Source: Actinokineospora diospyrosa (GTDB taxonomy: Bacteria; Actinomycetota; Actinomycetes; Mycobacteriales; Pseudonocardiaceae). From it: DNA of 64,000 bases. The stretch covers positions 62,001-126,000 of the forward strand of contig NZ_JAMTCO010000017.1 of NCBI RefSeq assembly GCF_024171925.1, read 5' to 3'. The notes beneath the pieces were generated by a model that worked only from the letters and a program-made list of their open reading frames with translations, searched no databases and was not told the origin of the DNA. Numbering within the stretch: the first letter of the stretch is position 1; each line of letters starts with the position of its first letter. The position numbers were made by a program, and so were the translations under genes. Below, piece by piece: positions 15,303 to 23,997 of the stretch.

Positions 15303-17084
15303 TCAGGCGAAGCCGCGGTCGACGAACGGGGTGTCGGCCACCGCCGCCGCGGCGCGGTGCAGCTCGACGTGGGTGTCGATCGCGTCGAAGGCGTCGTAGG
15401 CGTACAGGTCGGTCACGAACGCGTCGATCTTGTCCTGGGTGGTCGACGCCATCAGGAAGACGTGCGCGAGGTGGCGGATGCTGCCGTCGTCGCCGGGGTT
15501 CATCCGCATGCTCACCGTCGAGAGCGACCACTTGGCCACCAGCCGGGCGCTGGGGCGGCGGAACCGCACGGTGATCGCCAGCGGGGTGCGGTCGATGAAC
15601 AGGGTGTCTTCGTTGAACTTCAGCTGCCGGTAGGCCTGCACCTTGTGCAGCTGCTCGACCAGGTAGGCGGCCATCCGCTGGGAGTGCACGGCGAGCGAGA
15701 TCTGCTTGCCGTCGGGGTTGCTGGCGATGTGGTCCCACAACACGATCGGCGAGAACCCGTTGCGGGACCCGGCGAACGTGGTGTCCAACGAGCCGATGTA
15801 GTCGGGCTTGCTCGGCGGCTGCATCTGGTACTTGACCTTCGTCATGAAGATGCCGCACGGCCACGGCGCGCCCATCCACTTGTGCCCGCTGACCACGATC
15901 GAGGCCACCATGTCCAGCTCGACCGGGTCGGCGCCGGTGGGCGCGTACCGGGAGCGGATGCCGAAGTCGAACTCGGGCACGGCGACGTCGGGGGTGTAGC
16001 CGTACTTCGGGTCCTTCTCCGCCTTGGCCAGGAACGGCACGTAGCCCGCGCCGAGCGCGCCGTCGACGTGGATCCAGAAGCCGCGCCGGTGGTCGGTCTT
16101 GCGGCCTTGTCCGTAGTGGAGCTCGCGGTCGATCAGCTTGTGCTGGTGGAAAACCGGGAGCAGACGGTCGGCGACCTCGCGGACCGGGTCGTAGGCGCCC
16201 TTGAAGGTGCTGCCGAAGTTGAGGCTGATGATGATCGGGTGTCCCTTGCCCGCGAAGAAGTCGACGAGGGTGACGAGCTTGTCGACGTCTATCGAGCCGG
16301 GGCCGTAGGTGGAGTACTGCTCGTCGCGGTGGGTGGTGCCCGGTAGCGCAGAGGGCACCTCGTCAGGCCAGATCCCGTCGTTGATGGGGCACTGCTTCGG
16401 ATAGAGCTTCCTGCCCAGCTCGCCGAAGGTCGGCAGGTTCAACACGCGCACGGATTTGTTGAACGAGTAGTGGGTGTCCTCGGAGTAGAAGACCACCGGC
16501 TGGTACGCGGTGTTGTCCGGGGTGGCGTCTTGCGGGTCGGCGTAGGTCAGCGAGGCGCTGTCGGACTCCTCTTCCCCGAGGAGCCGTCGACCGGAGAGGT
16601 AGTCGCGGGCGTTCCACAGCGCGTACATGTTGCCCTCGGTGGAGCCCATGCTGAGCCCGTAGCCCCAGCAGGACTCCCGGTCGGCGGGCACGTGGGGCTT
16701 ACCGCGCCAGAGTTCGGCGAAGTAGTTGAGCACGGCCTGCTCGACGACCTTGGAGTTGACCTTGAGGCCGCCGTCCTGGAACGGGTCGCCGATGTTGTTG
16801 ATGTGCGTGCGCAGGAACCGGCCCAGGTCCTCGGCGTACCCCGCCATGTTCGCGTTGACCTGGTAGCCGAGCAGGTGGTCGCGCTTGTACTCCAGGTGCG
16901 CGGCCAGCCGGTCCAGCGCGGCGGCCCGCTCGGCCGGGGTGAGCCCGGTGCGTTTGAGCTTGAGCTGCTCGGCGGTCGGCGGCGCGGGTGGGTACGGGTT
17001 CCAGATCTCCTGCTCCGGGACGGCGAGGTCCTCGGTGAACACGTCGCCGCGCAGCGTGGACGGGCGGCTGTCGACCTGCGTCAT
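15303..17084 (-). CDS. PLP-dependent group II decarboxylase (glutamate/aromatic decarboxylase-like)
   Basis: 593 residues from ATG 17084 (MTQVDSRPSTLR), with GAAGGGAT upstream. PLP-decarboxylase features in order: MSMGSTEGNMYALWNARDYL (cofactor phosphate loop), FYSEDTHYSFNKSVRVL (His stacking on PLP), FWIHVDGALGAGYVPF (Asp bonding the pyridine N), and SGHKWMGAPWPCG with the Schiff-base lysine. It removes CO2 from an amino acid in the cytoplasm; the substrate is uncertain (Glu, Asp, His or an aromatic amino acid). It is unusually long at both ends. It is divergent from an ArsR-SRPBCC gene, with a palindrome between. Confidence 0.85.
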   Translation of the reverse strand: MTQVDSRPSTLRGDVFTEDLAVPEQEIWNPYPPAPPTAEQLKLKRTGLTPAERAAALDRLAAHLEYKRDHLLGYQVNANMAGYAEDLGRFLRTHINNIGDPFQDGGLKVNSKVVEQAVLNYFAELWRGKPHVPADRESCWGYGLSMGSTEGNMYALWNARDYLSGRRLLGEEESDSASLTYADPQDATPDNTAYQPVVFYSEDTHYSFNKSVRVLNLPTFGELGRKLYPKQCPINDGIWPDEVPSALPGTTHRDEQYSTYGPGSIDVDKLVTLVDFFAGKGHPIIISLNFGSTFKGAYDPVREVADRLLPVFHQHKLIDRELHYGQGRKTDHRRGFWIHVDGALGAGYVPFLAKAEKDPKYGYTPDVAVPEFDFGIRSRYAPTGADPVELDMVASIVVSGHKWMGAPWPCGIFMTKVKYQMQPPSKPDYIGSLDTTFAGSRNGFSPIVLWDHIASNPDGKQISLAVHSQRMAAYLVEQLHKVQAYRQLKFNEDTLFIDRTPLAITVRFRRPSARLVAKWSLSTVSMRMNPGDDGSIRHLAHVFLMASTTQDKIDAFVTDLYAYDAFDAIDTHVELHRAAAAVADTPFVDRGFA

Positions 17085-17201
17085 GTCGATCCCTTCGTCG
17101 CGTGGGCCCCACCCCCGGCTTACCCGAGCACCCGGCCGGGCTGAATCCCGCGCACCCGACACCACCCGCCCGGGGGCGGCGGCCACCCGGCCGGGGTTTA
17201 C

Positions 17202-17250
17202 AGGCAACCCCGTGGTTGCCTAAGCTGGACATGCAGCCAAGTGGTTGCCT
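17202..17250. promoter_or_regulatory. ArsR-type operator and half-site upstream of the ArsR-SRPBCC gene
   Basis: AGGCAACC and GGTTGCCT are perfect 8-bp arms around CCGT (17202-17221). A further half-site, GGTTGCCT, recurs at 17243-17250. All lie between the divergent decarboxylase and regulator genes, so either or both may be controlled. Confidence 0.65.
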
Positions 17251-17266
17251 GTCCGAGGGGGTGGAC

Positions 17267-18115
17267 GTGGCCGTGCGGGACCTCGACGACGTGTTCCGCG
17301 CGCTGGCCGACCCGCACCGCCGCGCGCTGCTGGACCGGCTCAACGAGCACGACGGGTTGAGCCTGCGCGAGCTGTGCGCGGGGGTGGCGATGAGCAGGCA
17401 GGCGGTGAGCAAGCACCTGGCCGCGCTGGAGGCGGCCAATCTGGTCACCACTGTGTGGCGGGGCAGGGAGAAGCTGCACCACCTCAACGCCGAGCCGGTC
17501 AACGCGATCGCCGACCGCTGGATCCGAAGGTACGACCGGGGGCGCGTGCGCGCGCTCGCCGACCTGAAACGAGCACTGGAGCACCCCGTGAGCCTGGAAG
17601 ACCCCGTGAGCACTGCCGAGCCGACCGCGGAAGGCCCCACCGAGTTCGTCTACACCACCTACATCGACACGACCCCGGAGAAGCTCTGGCAGGCGCTGAC
17701 CGAGCCCGCGTTCACCAGCCGGTACTGGGGCGTGGAGCTGACCTCCGAGTGGGTCGCGGGCGCGCCGATGAGCTGGCGGGAGAACGGCGTGACGATCACC
17801 GACCCGGAGCAGGTCGTGCTGGTCGCGGACCGGCCGACGCGGCTGTCCTACACCTGGCACACGCTCAGCGACGAGTGGCGCGACTCGCACGGGTTCGACC
17901 CGGCGGAGATCGCGGTGCTCGCCGCGCAGCGCCGGTCCAAGGTGACCTTCGACATCGAGGCACTGGAGGGAAGGGTGCGGCTGACGGTGACCCACGACGG
18001 GTTCGAGCCCGGCAGTGAACTGGTGGCCGGAGTGAGCCACGGGTGGCCGGAGATCCTGTCCAGCCTCAAGACCCTGTTGGAGACGGGGGAGCCGTTGCCG
18101 CCCATCAAGAGGTAG
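17267..18115 (+). CDS. ArsR-family regulator fused to an SRPBCC (AHSA1) domain
   Basis: 282 residues from GTG 17267, placed by GAGGGGG five bases upstream; an ATG at 17231 would run translation through an operator half-site. Residues 1-95 are an ArsR winged helix (DVFRALADPHRRALLDRLNEHDGLSLREL, SRQAVSKHLAALEAANLV, GREKLHHLN). Residues 125-280 are an SRPBCC/AHSA1 pocket (EFVYTTYIDTTPEKLWQALTEPAFTSRYWGV, then VTHDGFEPGSELVAGVSHGWPEILSSLKTLLE). Such fusions sense a hydrophobic or aromatic ligand through the helix-grip fold, unlike the metal-sensing members, and no metal-binding cysteines are present. It is likely autoregulated. Confidence 0.88.
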   Translation: MAVRDLDDVFRALADPHRRALLDRLNEHDGLSLRELCAGVAMSRQAVSKHLAALEAANLVTTVWRGREKLHHLNAEPVNAIADRWIRRYDRGRVRALADLKRALEHPVSLEDPVSTAEPTAEGPTEFVYTTYIDTTPEKLWQALTEPAFTSRYWGVELTSEWVAGAPMSWRENGVTITDPEQVVLVADRPTRLSYTWHTLSDEWRDSHGFDPAEIAVLAAQRRSKVTFDIEALEGRVRLTVTHDGFEPGSELVAGVSHGWPEILSSLKTLLETGEPLPPIKR

Positions 18116-18564
18116 CCTGCGCACCCGTCCCGCACCCGAGGTACTCCACGTTCGCCCACTCAGGGGTGGTGAAGTAACCGAGTGCGCGATGGGAACCACC
18201 GCAAGGTGTGAGCCAGGTAACCCGAACCGGTCGGTAACCGGATCTGCGGCCAAGTTCACCCGATTCAGCGACTCAAGCGCATCCGTTGCGCACTTTTCAT
18301 ACTCAGCGTGTAGTTACCCCCGTTTCCGGCCGCCAGGACGGCGGTGAGCGGGGACGCGGCGACGCTCAGTGCCACAGAGCGTCCGAGTTGGACCGTCCAC
18401 ATCACCCGGTCGGGCCAGGCTCCGTCGTCACCCGGAGCAAACTCGTACGTATCAACGCATAAGGAATGCCCCACGGTCCGCGATGGACTGTGTGGTGCAC
18501 CCGAGCGAGATCCGCGTCCCCGCCCAGCCGGCACCACCCATGCCGGACCGAGAAAGGGTTTGCC
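18116..18564. other. Gene-free stretch of 449 bp upstream of the TasA-like operon
   Basis: No accepted frame. It contains short repeated GGTAACC words near 18165-18245 and presumably the promoter and leader of the surface-protein operon. No riboswitch fold could be established by eye. Confidence 0.4.
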
Positions 18565-19212
18565 ATGACTGCTCAGACGAGCCGCACGCCGAGGGCGGTG
18601 CGCAGGCGCTCGCGCGACCGCAGGACAGCCCTGATCGTGATCCTGGGTGGCCTCATCGGCACCGCGCTGCTGGCGCTGTCGCTGACCGGCACGCTGTCGG
18701 CGTTCACCGCCGCCATCACCAACACCACCGACACCGTGTCCACCGGTTCGCTGATCATGCAGGAGACCGACGGCTCGAACACCTGCACCAGCAACAGCTC
18801 GTCGACCAACTCGGCGAACTGCGCCACGATCAACAAGTACACCGGCAACACGCTGCTGCCCGGCGGCTCGGCGACCAAGACCGTCACCCTGTCCAACCAG
18901 GGCAGCATCACCCCCGCGACCTTCACCCTGACCCCGGGCACCTGCAGCCAGTCCGGCTCGGTCAGCGGCATCACGCCTGCGTCGGACTTCTGCGCCCAGG
19001 TGACGCTGAAGATCTACACCGCGGCCACGGCGACCGGTCCGACCATCTACAACGGACTCCTGTCCGCGTTCACCACCCCGCTGTCGCTGACCGCGTTGGC
19101 CCCGGCGGGCTCCCAGCCGTACACCTTTGTGGTGAGCCTGCCCTCCGGTCTGGGCAACAGCTACATGGGCCTGACCGCGTCCCAGGCACTGACCTGGACG
19201 TTCAGCTCCTGA
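18565..19212 (+). CDS. TasA/camelysin-like secreted surface protein
   Basis: 215 residues from ATG 18565, preceded by GAGAAAGGG. A basic N-terminus (RRRSRDRR) precedes the hydrophobic core TALIVILGGLIGTALLALSL and the cleavage region TGTLSAFTAAITNTTDTV. This SAFTA-x-ITN-TT junction is characteristic of SipW-processed TasA/CalY-type proteins. The mature part is a Ser/Thr/Asn-rich beta-protein with four cysteines (NTCTSN, NCATIN, GTCSQS, DFCAQV) and ends TWTFSS. It is followed four bases after the stop by a SipW-like signal peptidase. It is probably a secreted fibre or surface subunit; metalloprotease activity is unlikely because no HExxH motif is seen. Confidence 0.8.
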   Translation: MTAQTSRTPRAVRRRSRDRRTALIVILGGLIGTALLALSLTGTLSAFTAAITNTTDTVSTGSLIMQETDGSNTCTSNSSSTNSANCATINKYTGNTLLPGGSATKTVTLSNQGSITPATFTLTPGTCSQSGSVSGITPASDFCAQVTLKIYTAATATGPTIYNGLLSAFTTPLSLTALAPAGSQPYTFVVSLPSGLGNSYMGLTASQALTWTFSS

Positions 19213-19216
19213 TCCG

Positions 19217-20068
19217 ATGAGCATCGACCCGGCTGCCGGGCAGCGTGGTGGAAAGCACCGCGCTGCCCGGCAGCCGGGCGCCCGGGTCCGGTTGCTGGCG
19301 GCCACGGCGCTGGTGCTGCTGGGCATCGCGCTCGCGGTCGGCTGGTGGGTGACCGGCGGCCGCTGGCTCTCGGTCGACACCCCGTCGATGGGCGAGGCCG
19401 CCCCGGTCGGCACGCTGGTGCTCACCAGGCCGGTCGAGCTGGGCGAGGTGCGCGTCGGCGACATCATCTCGTTCCAACCGCCCGAGGGCGGCCCGATCCA
19501 CACCCACCGGGTGTCCAGGGTCGAGGGCGGCGCGGTGTTCACCAAGGGCGACATCAACGGCGCGGAGGACCCGTGGCCGGTGGCGGGCGACAAGCTGGTC
19601 GGCAAGGTCGTCGCGCGCTGGTGGGGAATGGCGTGGGTGGTGCGGTCGCTGCCGATCGTGGTCCCCGGTGTCGCGCTGGTGTGGTTGCTGACGACCTGGG
19701 CCGCCCCGCGCTGGCGCACCGCGGCGCGGCTGGTCGGCGTCCCGCTGGTGCTGTGCGCGGCGATCCTGGTGCTGCGGCCGCTGGTCAACGCCAGCCTGCT
19801 GATGACCCTCGGCGAGGAGGGCACGACCACGGCGACCGTGGTGGGCACCGGGGTGCTGCCGGTGCGCGTGGCCGACCCGGACGGGGTGTCGGCCGACCTG
19901 CGCGCGGGTCAGGTCGCCGAGCTGGTCAGCCACGCGGCGGACGCGACGGGCGAGGTGCCGCTCTCGATCGACGCGCACATGTCGTGGCTGTGGTGGACAG
20001 TGTGTCTGGGGCTGTGCTGCGTCCCCTTGGGAGCCTCGCTGGCGCTGGGGAGGAGGGTGGCGACATGA
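19217..20068 (+). CDS. SipW-like (ER-type) signal peptidase I
   Basis: 283 residues. The first membrane helix is at residues 25-46 (LLAATALVLLGIALAVGWWV). Next comes the serine box VDTPSMGEAAPVG with nucleophile Ser57, then GDIISFQ, and the box IHTHRVSRV with His97 where bacterial LepB has Lys, so this is the ER/SipW Ser-His type. FTKGDINGAEDPWPV is the conserved box E. Two or three helices follow in the C-terminal half with an extra exported segment of about 60 residues, unusually long for the family. It lies between two genes whose products share the SAF-x-A cleavage region and presumably processes both. Confidence 0.88.
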   Translation: MSIDPAAGQRGGKHRAARQPGARVRLLAATALVLLGIALAVGWWVTGGRWLSVDTPSMGEAAPVGTLVLTRPVELGEVRVGDIISFQPPEGGPIHTHRVSRVEGGAVFTKGDINGAEDPWPVAGDKLVGKVVARWWGMAWVVRSLPIVVPGVALVWLLTTWAAPRWRTAARLVGVPLVLCAAILVLRPLVNASLLMTLGEEGTTTATVVGTGVLPVRVADPDGVSADLRAGQVAELVSHAADATGEVPLSIDAHMSWLWWTVCLGLCCVPLGASLALGRRVAT

Positions 20069-20895
20069 CCAAGCGGCGGCTGGCCGCGCTCGTCGGTGTG
20101 CTGGTGCTGGTCACCTGGCTCGGCACGAGCTCGACCGTCAGCGCCTTCCTCGCGCGCGTGGTCAACACCACCAACCGGATCAAGTCCGCCGTCCTGGACT
20201 GCACCCAGGTCCCCCTCGCCGACGGCGCGACCCGCCACTACCCCCTCAACGAGGGCGCAGGCGGCGTCATCGCCTACGACGCCTCCCCCACCGGCGCCGA
20301 CGGCACTTACCAAGGCGGCCGCAACTCCAACGCCGCCGTGCCGTACCCCTGCGTGCGCCCCCAGGACTGGTACGCGCGCTTGGACGAAACACACTGGGTC
20401 TCGACGCCGGGCACGATCGCGATCGCGCCGGGGTCCAGCACCAGCCAGGAAGCCTGGTTCCGCACGGTGAACAGCCAAGGTGTCATCAACGGCTTCGGCA
20501 GCACGCAGACGGGCGCGTCGACGAACAAGACGAATCTGCTGATCATCACGTCGCTGGGGCGGGTGGCGTTCCTGGTGAAGGGGGCGTCGAACTACGAGAT
20601 CGCTACGTCTTATGCGTTGAATGACGGGGCTTGGCATCACGTGGTGGGGGTGCATGATGCAGCTTCGGGGATCATTCTGTATGTGGACGGGGTGCAGCGG
20701 GCGTCGGTCAACGGGCATCCGTCGGCGTTGACTGCTTATTTTCGGATCGGGTACGAGAATACTAATGGGTTTACGAATGGGTTTGGGAGCGATCAGGCGG
20801 CGGCGCATTTTTGGGACTACATGGCGTTTGTGTCGTTCTATCCGTTTGCGTTGACGGCTACGCAGGTTACGCAGCATTTTAATGCGGGGAACTGA
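20065..20895 (+). CDS. Secreted LamG/concanavalin-like surface protein with a SipW-type signal
   Basis: 276 residues; the ATG overlaps the peptidase stop (ATGA). The signal region is AALVGVLVLVTWLGTSSTVSAFLARVVNTTNRI, whose SAF-x-A-x-V-x-NTT pattern copies that of the TasA-like protein upstream. The mature domain is a LamG-like jelly roll: HYPLNEGAGGVIAYDASPTGADGTYQGG, SQEAWFRTV, DGAWHHVVGVHDAASGIILYVDGVQ and FWDYMAFVSFYPFALTATQV. The last third (from about 20540) uses many A/T third positions, unlike the first two-thirds, and the gene ends directly at repeat island 2. It is probably a minor subunit or ligand-binding tip of the surface assembly. Confidence 0.82.
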   Translation: MTKRRLAALVGVLVLVTWLGTSSTVSAFLARVVNTTNRIKSAVLDCTQVPLADGATRHYPLNEGAGGVIAYDASPTGADGTYQGGRNSNAAVPYPCVRPQDWYARLDETHWVSTPGTIAIAPGSSTSQEAWFRTVNSQGVINGFGSTQTGASTNKTNLLIITSLGRVAFLVKGASNYEIATSYALNDGAWHHVVGVHDAASGIILYVDGVQRASVNGHPSALTAYFRIGYENTNGFTNGFGSDQAAAHFWDYMAFVSFYPFALTATQVTQHFNAGN

Positions 20896-20899
20896 GGCT

Positions 20900-21060
20900 G
20901 CCTGCGGTGTGGGTGGCTGCTGAGTGGTTCGCGGTGTGGTGTGGTCGGGTGGATGGGCGCGCCGGGTGGTGAGCGTGGGGCGGGCGCTGGGTGGCCAGTG
21001 TGGGCGGGCTGGGTGCGGTCGGGTGGCGAGTGTGGGGCGGGTGCTGGGTGCGCCGATCCA
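20900..21060 (-). repeat. Short GC-rich degenerate repeats at the end of repeat island 2
   Basis: Words such as GGGCGGGCGCTGGGTGGCCA and GGGCGGGTGCTGGGTGCG recur at intervals of about 40 bp. They lie between the LamG gene and the first reversed 107-bp repeat. No coding content is accepted. Confidence 0.5.
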
Positions 21061-21071
21061 GTGGGTCGATT

Positions 21072-21179
21072 GGTTGTCCACAACGGGTTCGCTTGTCCAC
21101 AGGGCCTTGCGTGCTACTCCCGTTCTGTCGGCGCCTCTCGGTAGGCTGCATATCGGGGGCTCTTGTGGCAGATGATCTT
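21072..21179 (-). repeat. 107-bp dispersed repeat, copy E
   Basis: The reversed copy carries two perfect TTGTCCACA words (21074-21082 and 21093-21101), GGTAGGCTGCATATCGGGGG and terminal GATCTT. It lies tail-to-head with copy F, as copies B and C do in island 1. Confidence 0.8.
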
Positions 21180-21191
21180 GTGGGGCGGCTG

Positions 21192-21300
21192 GGTTGTCCA
21201 CAACGGCTTTGGCTGTCCACAGGGCCTTGCTTGGTGCTCCCGGGTTGTCGGTGCTGCGCGGTAGGCTGTGTATTTGGGGGCTTTCGATCAGGTTGATCTT
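21192..21300 (-). repeat. 107-bp dispersed repeat, copy F
   Basis: The reversed copy has TTGTCCACA at 21194-21202 and a mutated partner (CTGTCCACA), then GGTAGGCTGTGTATTTGGGG and terminal GATCTT at 21295-21300. Confidence 0.8.
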
Positions 21301-21418
21301 GGCGCATGCCCGGGCTGGGGATGCGGGGCAAGAAATTCGGGGCCTCCGCCTTCGGCTCCGGTGGACGGCCTCGTCGCCTGGCGGCGACCTCGGCGCCCGA
21401 TCCGCGACAATGCGGAAA

Positions 21419-21564
21419 GCTCGATGGGGCGAACTTGTTTTGCGCGGGGCCCCTACAGAACCCGTGCTGGGCTCAAAAGCTGGGGGCCAAAGGGACGGCC
21501 CAGCAGCCGCCAACGAGGCTACGGGTCCTGTCCCCCCACGCAAAACAAGTCCGCCCCATCGAGC
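21419..21564. mobile_element. MITE-like element with 31-bp terminal inverted repeats, copy 2
   Basis: The arms 21419-21449 and 21534-21564 pair at 29 of 31 positions. They are the same family as the element at 3100-3244, but several changes are matched on both arms (for example ACTTGT with ACAAGT here, ACCTGT with ACAGGT there). The interior is unrelated or strongly diverged. No transposase frame is present. Confidence 0.65.
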
Positions 21565-21579
21565 CGGCTTGGCACCAGC

Positions 21580-22260
21580 GAGTCCGACTGTCCAGGTGCT
21601 GGGTAGGTGGGCTGGGGCGGACCTGACGGGGCGCAGGCTGGCACCGCAAGGTCCGGGTGTCCGGTGGTCGGCCAGGTGGGTTGGGGCGGACCTGACGGCA
21701 GCCGGGTTGGCACCGGCGACTCCGAGGAGCGCGGGGCTGAGCAGGCGGGCCGGGGGCAGACCTGACGGGGGGCGAGTTGGCACCGCAGGGTCCGAGTGAC
21801 CACGGGCTGAGCAGGTGGGCGGAGACGGACCTGACGGGGGGCAGGCTGGCACCGGAACTTCTGAGTGTTCAGGCGCTGGGTTAGTGGGTTGGGGCGGACC
21901 TGCCCGGGGAGCGAGTTGGCACCGACGGGCCTGAGGGTCCACGGGTTGAGTAGGTGGGTTGGGGCGGACCTGACGGAAGCTGGGCTGGCACCGACGGGCC
22001 CGAGAGTCCAGGGCTGAGTGGGTGGACCGGGGACGGCACACCTGGCGGGGGGCTGGGTTGGCACCAGCGAGTCCGAGTGTCCGGGGCTGGGTGGGTGGGC
22101 TAGGGCAGGACCTGACGAGGGCTGAATTGACAGGGGCGACTCGGGTGAGCTGGGGCGGCACCAGCAGTTCCGAGTGTCCAGGGGTTGGCGCTGTGGGTTG
22201 GGGCAGATCTGACGGGTGATGGGCAGGCGCCAGGGACTTCTGAGGTGCGCGGGGGTTCGG
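21580..22260 (-). repeat. Tandem array of ~67-bp units (repeat island 2)
   Basis: About ten degenerate copies of the island 1 unit in reverse orientation, each with GGGCGGACCTGACGG, GGTTGGCACC (or a close variant) and a TCCGAGTGTCC word. Starts fall near 21610, 21677, 21820, 21890, 21957 and 22095. Long frames crossing it on both strands are low-complexity and are not accepted. From 22260 to 22452 only unstructured flank is seen. Confidence 0.8.
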
Positions 22261-22452
22261 AGAGCTCAGTGGTGGCATTGTGCGGAGTAGAGAGTGCCGC
22301 TACTCCCGGGCGGGATTGCAGCTGGGGCAACGGCGCGAGGAGAGAGTGGTGTCGGGGCAGCGGTGCGAAGGGGAGGCAACCGCTGCCCCGGGTGAACAAG
22401 AAGGTCAGTGGCGCTAGGCGATGGGGGCTACTTCTCGGGTTCGGCGGTGGCG

Positions 22453-23997
22453 TTATTCGATGGGGTCGGGGATGGGGATGGCTGCCACCAGGCGGCGGGT
22501 GTAGGGGGCGGTTGGGGTTCTGAGGACCTCGTGGTGCGGGCCCTCCTCGACCACGCGACCCTGGTGGAGGACTGTTACCCGGTGGGCCAGGTTGTCGACC
22601 ACCGCCAGGTCGTGGCTGATGAAGAGGCAGGCGAAACCGAGGGTCTGTTGCAGGTCGGTCACCAGCTCCAGCACCGCTGCCTGGACGGAGACGTCGAGGG
22701 CGCTGGTGGGTTCGTCGGCTATGAGGAGGGCCGGGTTCAGGGCCAGGGCGCGGGCGATGCCGACGCGTTGGCGTTGGCCGCCGGAGAGTTCTTTGGGGCG
22801 GCGGTGGGTGTAGGAGGTGGGGAGGCGGACGGAGTCGAGGAGGTCGGCTATGCGGTCTCGGTATTGCTTGCCTCGAGCTGCCTTGTGGACGCGGAGGGGT
22901 TCACCGATGCAGTCCGCTATGGACATTCGGGGGTTGAGGGAGCCGCCGGGGTCTTGGAAGATGAAGCCGATGCGGGGGCGGGCGCTGATCGGGTCGGTGC
23001 CGAGGACGGTCACCGAGCCAGACGAGGTGCGGAGCAGGCCCGCGGCGACTTTGCCGATGGTGGACTTGCCCGACCCCGACTCGCCCACCAGGCCGACGAC
23101 CTCGCCTTGGCCGATGCGAAGATCGACCTTGTCGACCGCGACGAAGTCCTTGTAGTGCACCACGACCTGGTCCAGGTGCAGTGCGAGGTCGGCCACCGGC
23201 ACGGCCGACGGGGCGCGGTGGCCCAGGCGGGGGACGGCGGCGAGGAGTTCCTGGGTGTAGGCGCGGGCGGGGCGGGCGAACAGGTCCTCCACGGGGGCCT
23301 GTTCGACCAGTTCCCCTTGGCGCATAACGGCTACGCGGTCGGCCAGGTCCGCCACCACGCCCATGTTGTGGGTGATCAGCAGGATGGCGGTGCCCAGGCG
23401 GTCGCGCAGGTCGCGGAGCAGGGACAGGATCTCGGCTTGGACCGTCACGTCGAGGGCCGTGGTCGGTTCGTCGGCGATGATCAGGCGGGGGTTGTTGGCC
23501 AGGGCGATGGCGATGACCACGCGCTGCTTCTGGCCGCCGGAGAGCTGGTGCGGGTAGTGGCGCACCCGGGTCGCGGGCTCGGGGATGCCGACCAGCTCCA
23601 GCAGGCGGACGGCCTCCCGGGAGGCGTCCGCTTTGGACAGTTGCTGGTGGGCGCGCAGCACCGCGGCGATCTGCCAGCCGATGGTGTGGACCGGGTTCAG
23701 CGCGGTCGCGGGCTCCTGGAAGACCATCGCGACCTGCTGACCCCGGACCTGCCGCAGGGTCTCCTCCTCGGCGCCGACCAGCTCCTGCTCGCCCAGCCGC
23801 GCACTACCGCGCACCGAGGCCCCCGCGGGCAGGAGGCCGAGCACGGCGCGGGCGGTCACCGACTTGCCCGAGCCGGACTCCCCCACCAGCGCCAGGATCT
23901 CGCCCTCGGCCACGGTGAAGTCGATGCCGCGCACCGCTTCCACCTGGCCGAAGGCGACCCGCAGTCCCGTCACGGACAGGACATCAGTCGTAGACAC
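22453..23997 (-). CDS. Fused DppD-DppF-type ABC transporter ATPase (two nucleotide-binding domains)
   Basis: 514 residues with two complete ATPase domains. Domain 1: Walker A GESGSGKS (about 39-46), signature LSGGQKQR, Walker B LIIADEPTTALD, switch His ITHN. Domain 2: Walker A GESGSGKST (about 313), signature LSGGQRQR, Walker B LLIADEPTSALD, switch ISHD. Each ends with the oligopeptide/dipeptide-transporter-type C-terminus (PARAYTQELLAAVP and PTAPYTRRLVAAIP). It powers the permeases encoded at 26301-28111. It overlaps the sulfatase gene by 14 bases, so it belongs to the same operon. The cargo is inferred to be a sulfated organic compound. Confidence 0.94.
   Translation of the reverse strand: MSTTDVLSVTGLRVAFGQVEAVRGIDFTVAEGEILALVGESGSGKSVTARAVLGLLPAGASVRGSARLGEQELVGAEEETLRQVRGQQVAMVFQEPATALNPVHTIGWQIAAVLRAHQQLSKADASREAVRLLELVGIPEPATRVRHYPHQLSGGQKQRVVIAIALANNPRLIIADEPTTALDVTVQAEILSLLRDLRDRLGTAILLITHNMGVVADLADRVAVMRQGELVEQAPVEDLFARPARAYTQELLAAVPRLGHRAPSAVPVADLALHLDQVVVHYKDFVAVDKVDLRIGQGEVVGLVGESGSGKSTIGKVAAGLLRTSSGSVTVLGTDPISARPRIGFIFQDPGGSLNPRMSIADCIGEPLRVHKAARGKQYRDRIADLLDSVRLPTSYTHRRPKELSGGQRQRVGIARALALNPALLIADEPTSALDVSVQAAVLELVTDLQQTLGFACLFISHDLAVVDNLAHRVTVLHQGRVVEEGPHHEVLRTPTAPYTRRLVAAIPIPDPIE

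Noticed and set aside
18116-18564. Riboswitch upstream of the surface-protein operon
   Set aside because: Repeated GGTAACC words drew attention, but no known consensus could be matched by eye. A covariance-model search would be needed and only a clear hit would support it.
19909-22278. 789-residue minus-strand frame over repeat island 2 and the LamG gene
   Set aside because: It consists of repeat translations plus the antisense of a supported gene.
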